Below the pieces are notes generated by a model, which saw nothing but the letters and a program-made list of their open reading frames with translations, had not been told where the DNA came from and did no database searches. The position numbers were made by a program, and so were the translations under genes. DNA of 64,000 nt. Origin: Candidatus Nitricoxidireducens bremensis. GTDB lineage: Bacteria; Pseudomonadota; Gammaproteobacteria; Burkholderiales; Rhodocyclaceae. The stretch is from the NCBI GenBank assembly GCA_030247725.1, contig JAOTRT010000003.1, forward strand, positions 310,001 to 374,000, in the 5' to 3' direction. Below are positions 63,566 through 64,000 of the stretch, one piece after another. Numbering within the stretch: position 1 is the stretch's first letter; each line of letters begins with the position of its first letter.

Positions 63566-64000
63566 TCAGAGCGGTTTCTTCAGGGTGATGGCGCCGCGGA
63601 TCTCCGCCGCGCCGTAGCCGATGGCCTTGTCCTCGGGGTAGAGCGCATCGAGCTTGGCTTTGACGGCCGGCGTGATGCGGTCGGCGGTGCCATGGCAGCT
63701 TAGGCACAGGTCCTGGGTCGGCAGGGCCTTCATGTAGCGGTAGACCTTCTTGTCGCCCTCGGCTACCACCTCGCCTTTTTCCAGGGAGGTCGGCTTCTCG
63801 CCGGCGGCGGTTCGCTTGTCGAAATCCTCCAGCACGCTCCGCTCCCAGGCGTCGGGTACGGCCTTGGGATTGCGGTTCTTCAGGCTCACGCGGCGGATGC
63901 CCCAGCCGGTCTCGGCCGAGGCGGCAGCCGCCATCTTCGGTGCCCGCTCGCGGCAGACCTCGATGGCGCCTTCCGGACCACCCTTCTTGATTTCCTCGTC
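63566..64000 (-). CDS. DUF3365 (Tll0287-like) haem-binding protein, C-terminal part
   Basis: The C-terminal 144 residues of a protein whose start lies beyond the right edge. It shows the DUF3365 pattern: EVCRERAPKM, GWGIRRVSLKNRNPKAVPDAWE, and a c-type haem motif in LCLSCHGTA, ending GYGAAEIRGAITLKKPL. Members are periplasmic haem or redox sensors, alone or fused to kinases; here the domain ends the protein. The frame is open to base 64000. Confidence 0.87.
   Translation of the reverse strand, partial: DEEIKKGGPEGAIEVCRERAPKMAAAASAETGWGIRRVSLKNRNPKAVPDAWERSVLEDFDKRTAAGEKPTSLEKGEVVAEGDKKVYRYMKALPTQDLCLSCHGTADRITPAVKAKLDALYPEDKAIGYGAAEIRGAITLKKPL

Overview
The window comes from a high-G+C (roughly two-thirds by eye) betaproteobacterial chromosome. 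The gene order trkA / ntrX-like / ntrY / DUF4390 / rsmB, the def-fmt-LysM-dprA-topB block and the dnaA-dnaN-gyrB origin block fit Rhodocyclales or a close relative; I cannot name a genus. It spans the predicted replication origin near 30.6-32.3 kb. dnaA, dnaN and gyrB run leftward on the minus strand, while rpmH, rnpA, yidD, yidC, mnmE and most of the right half run rightward, so the core genes point away from the origin.

Left arm (1-24.9 kb): a partial trkA; a two-component pair whose regulator has lost the ATPase motifs of sigma-54 activators (ntrX-like/ntrY); DUF4390 and rsmB; a SPASM radical SAM enzyme without an obvious partner; a FixJ-type regulator and a GAF-PAS-GGDEF-EAL c-di-GMP enzyme; fmt/def on one strand and LysM protein/dprA/topB on the other, with no smg gene between dprA and topB; DUF924, STAS, oxyR, a kinase-like/P-loop protein, a DUF123 nuclease-like protein, two tandem paralogous sensor kinases, a small Cys protein and a double cyclic-nucleotide-binding protein.

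Origin region (24.9-36.1 kb): a 323-bp spacer holding an array of TGTCC/GGACA palindromes, then an AlbA_2/ATPase-type regulator gene that looks acquired, then gyrB, dnaN, an AT-rich spacer with DnaA boxes, dnaA, and the rpmH-rnpA-yidD-yidC-mnmE cluster.

Right arm (36.1-64 kb): a TSUP transporter; a branched-chain amino-acid-type ABC transporter (livK, livH, a fused livM-livG, livF); a FimV-like protein; two parS sites followed by [16 protein letters not shown]; the complete F1Fo ATP synthase operon atpIBEFHAGDC, interrupted by two inverted-repeat elements and closed by a strong terminator; a TetR-controlled RND efflux operon (regulator, lipoprotein adaptor, pump, outer-membrane factor); a protein joining a transposase-type helix-turn-helix to three PAS domains with no output domain; a vapBC toxin-antitoxin pair; and a partial haem-binding DUF3365 protein at the right edge.

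No rRNA, tRNA, CRISPR array or intact insertion sequence was seen. The observations I consider most worth pursuing are the palindrome array beside the AlbA_2 gene, the HTH-PAS3 protein, the LivM-LivG fusion, the degenerate NtrX-like regulator and the orphan radical SAM/SPASM enzyme.
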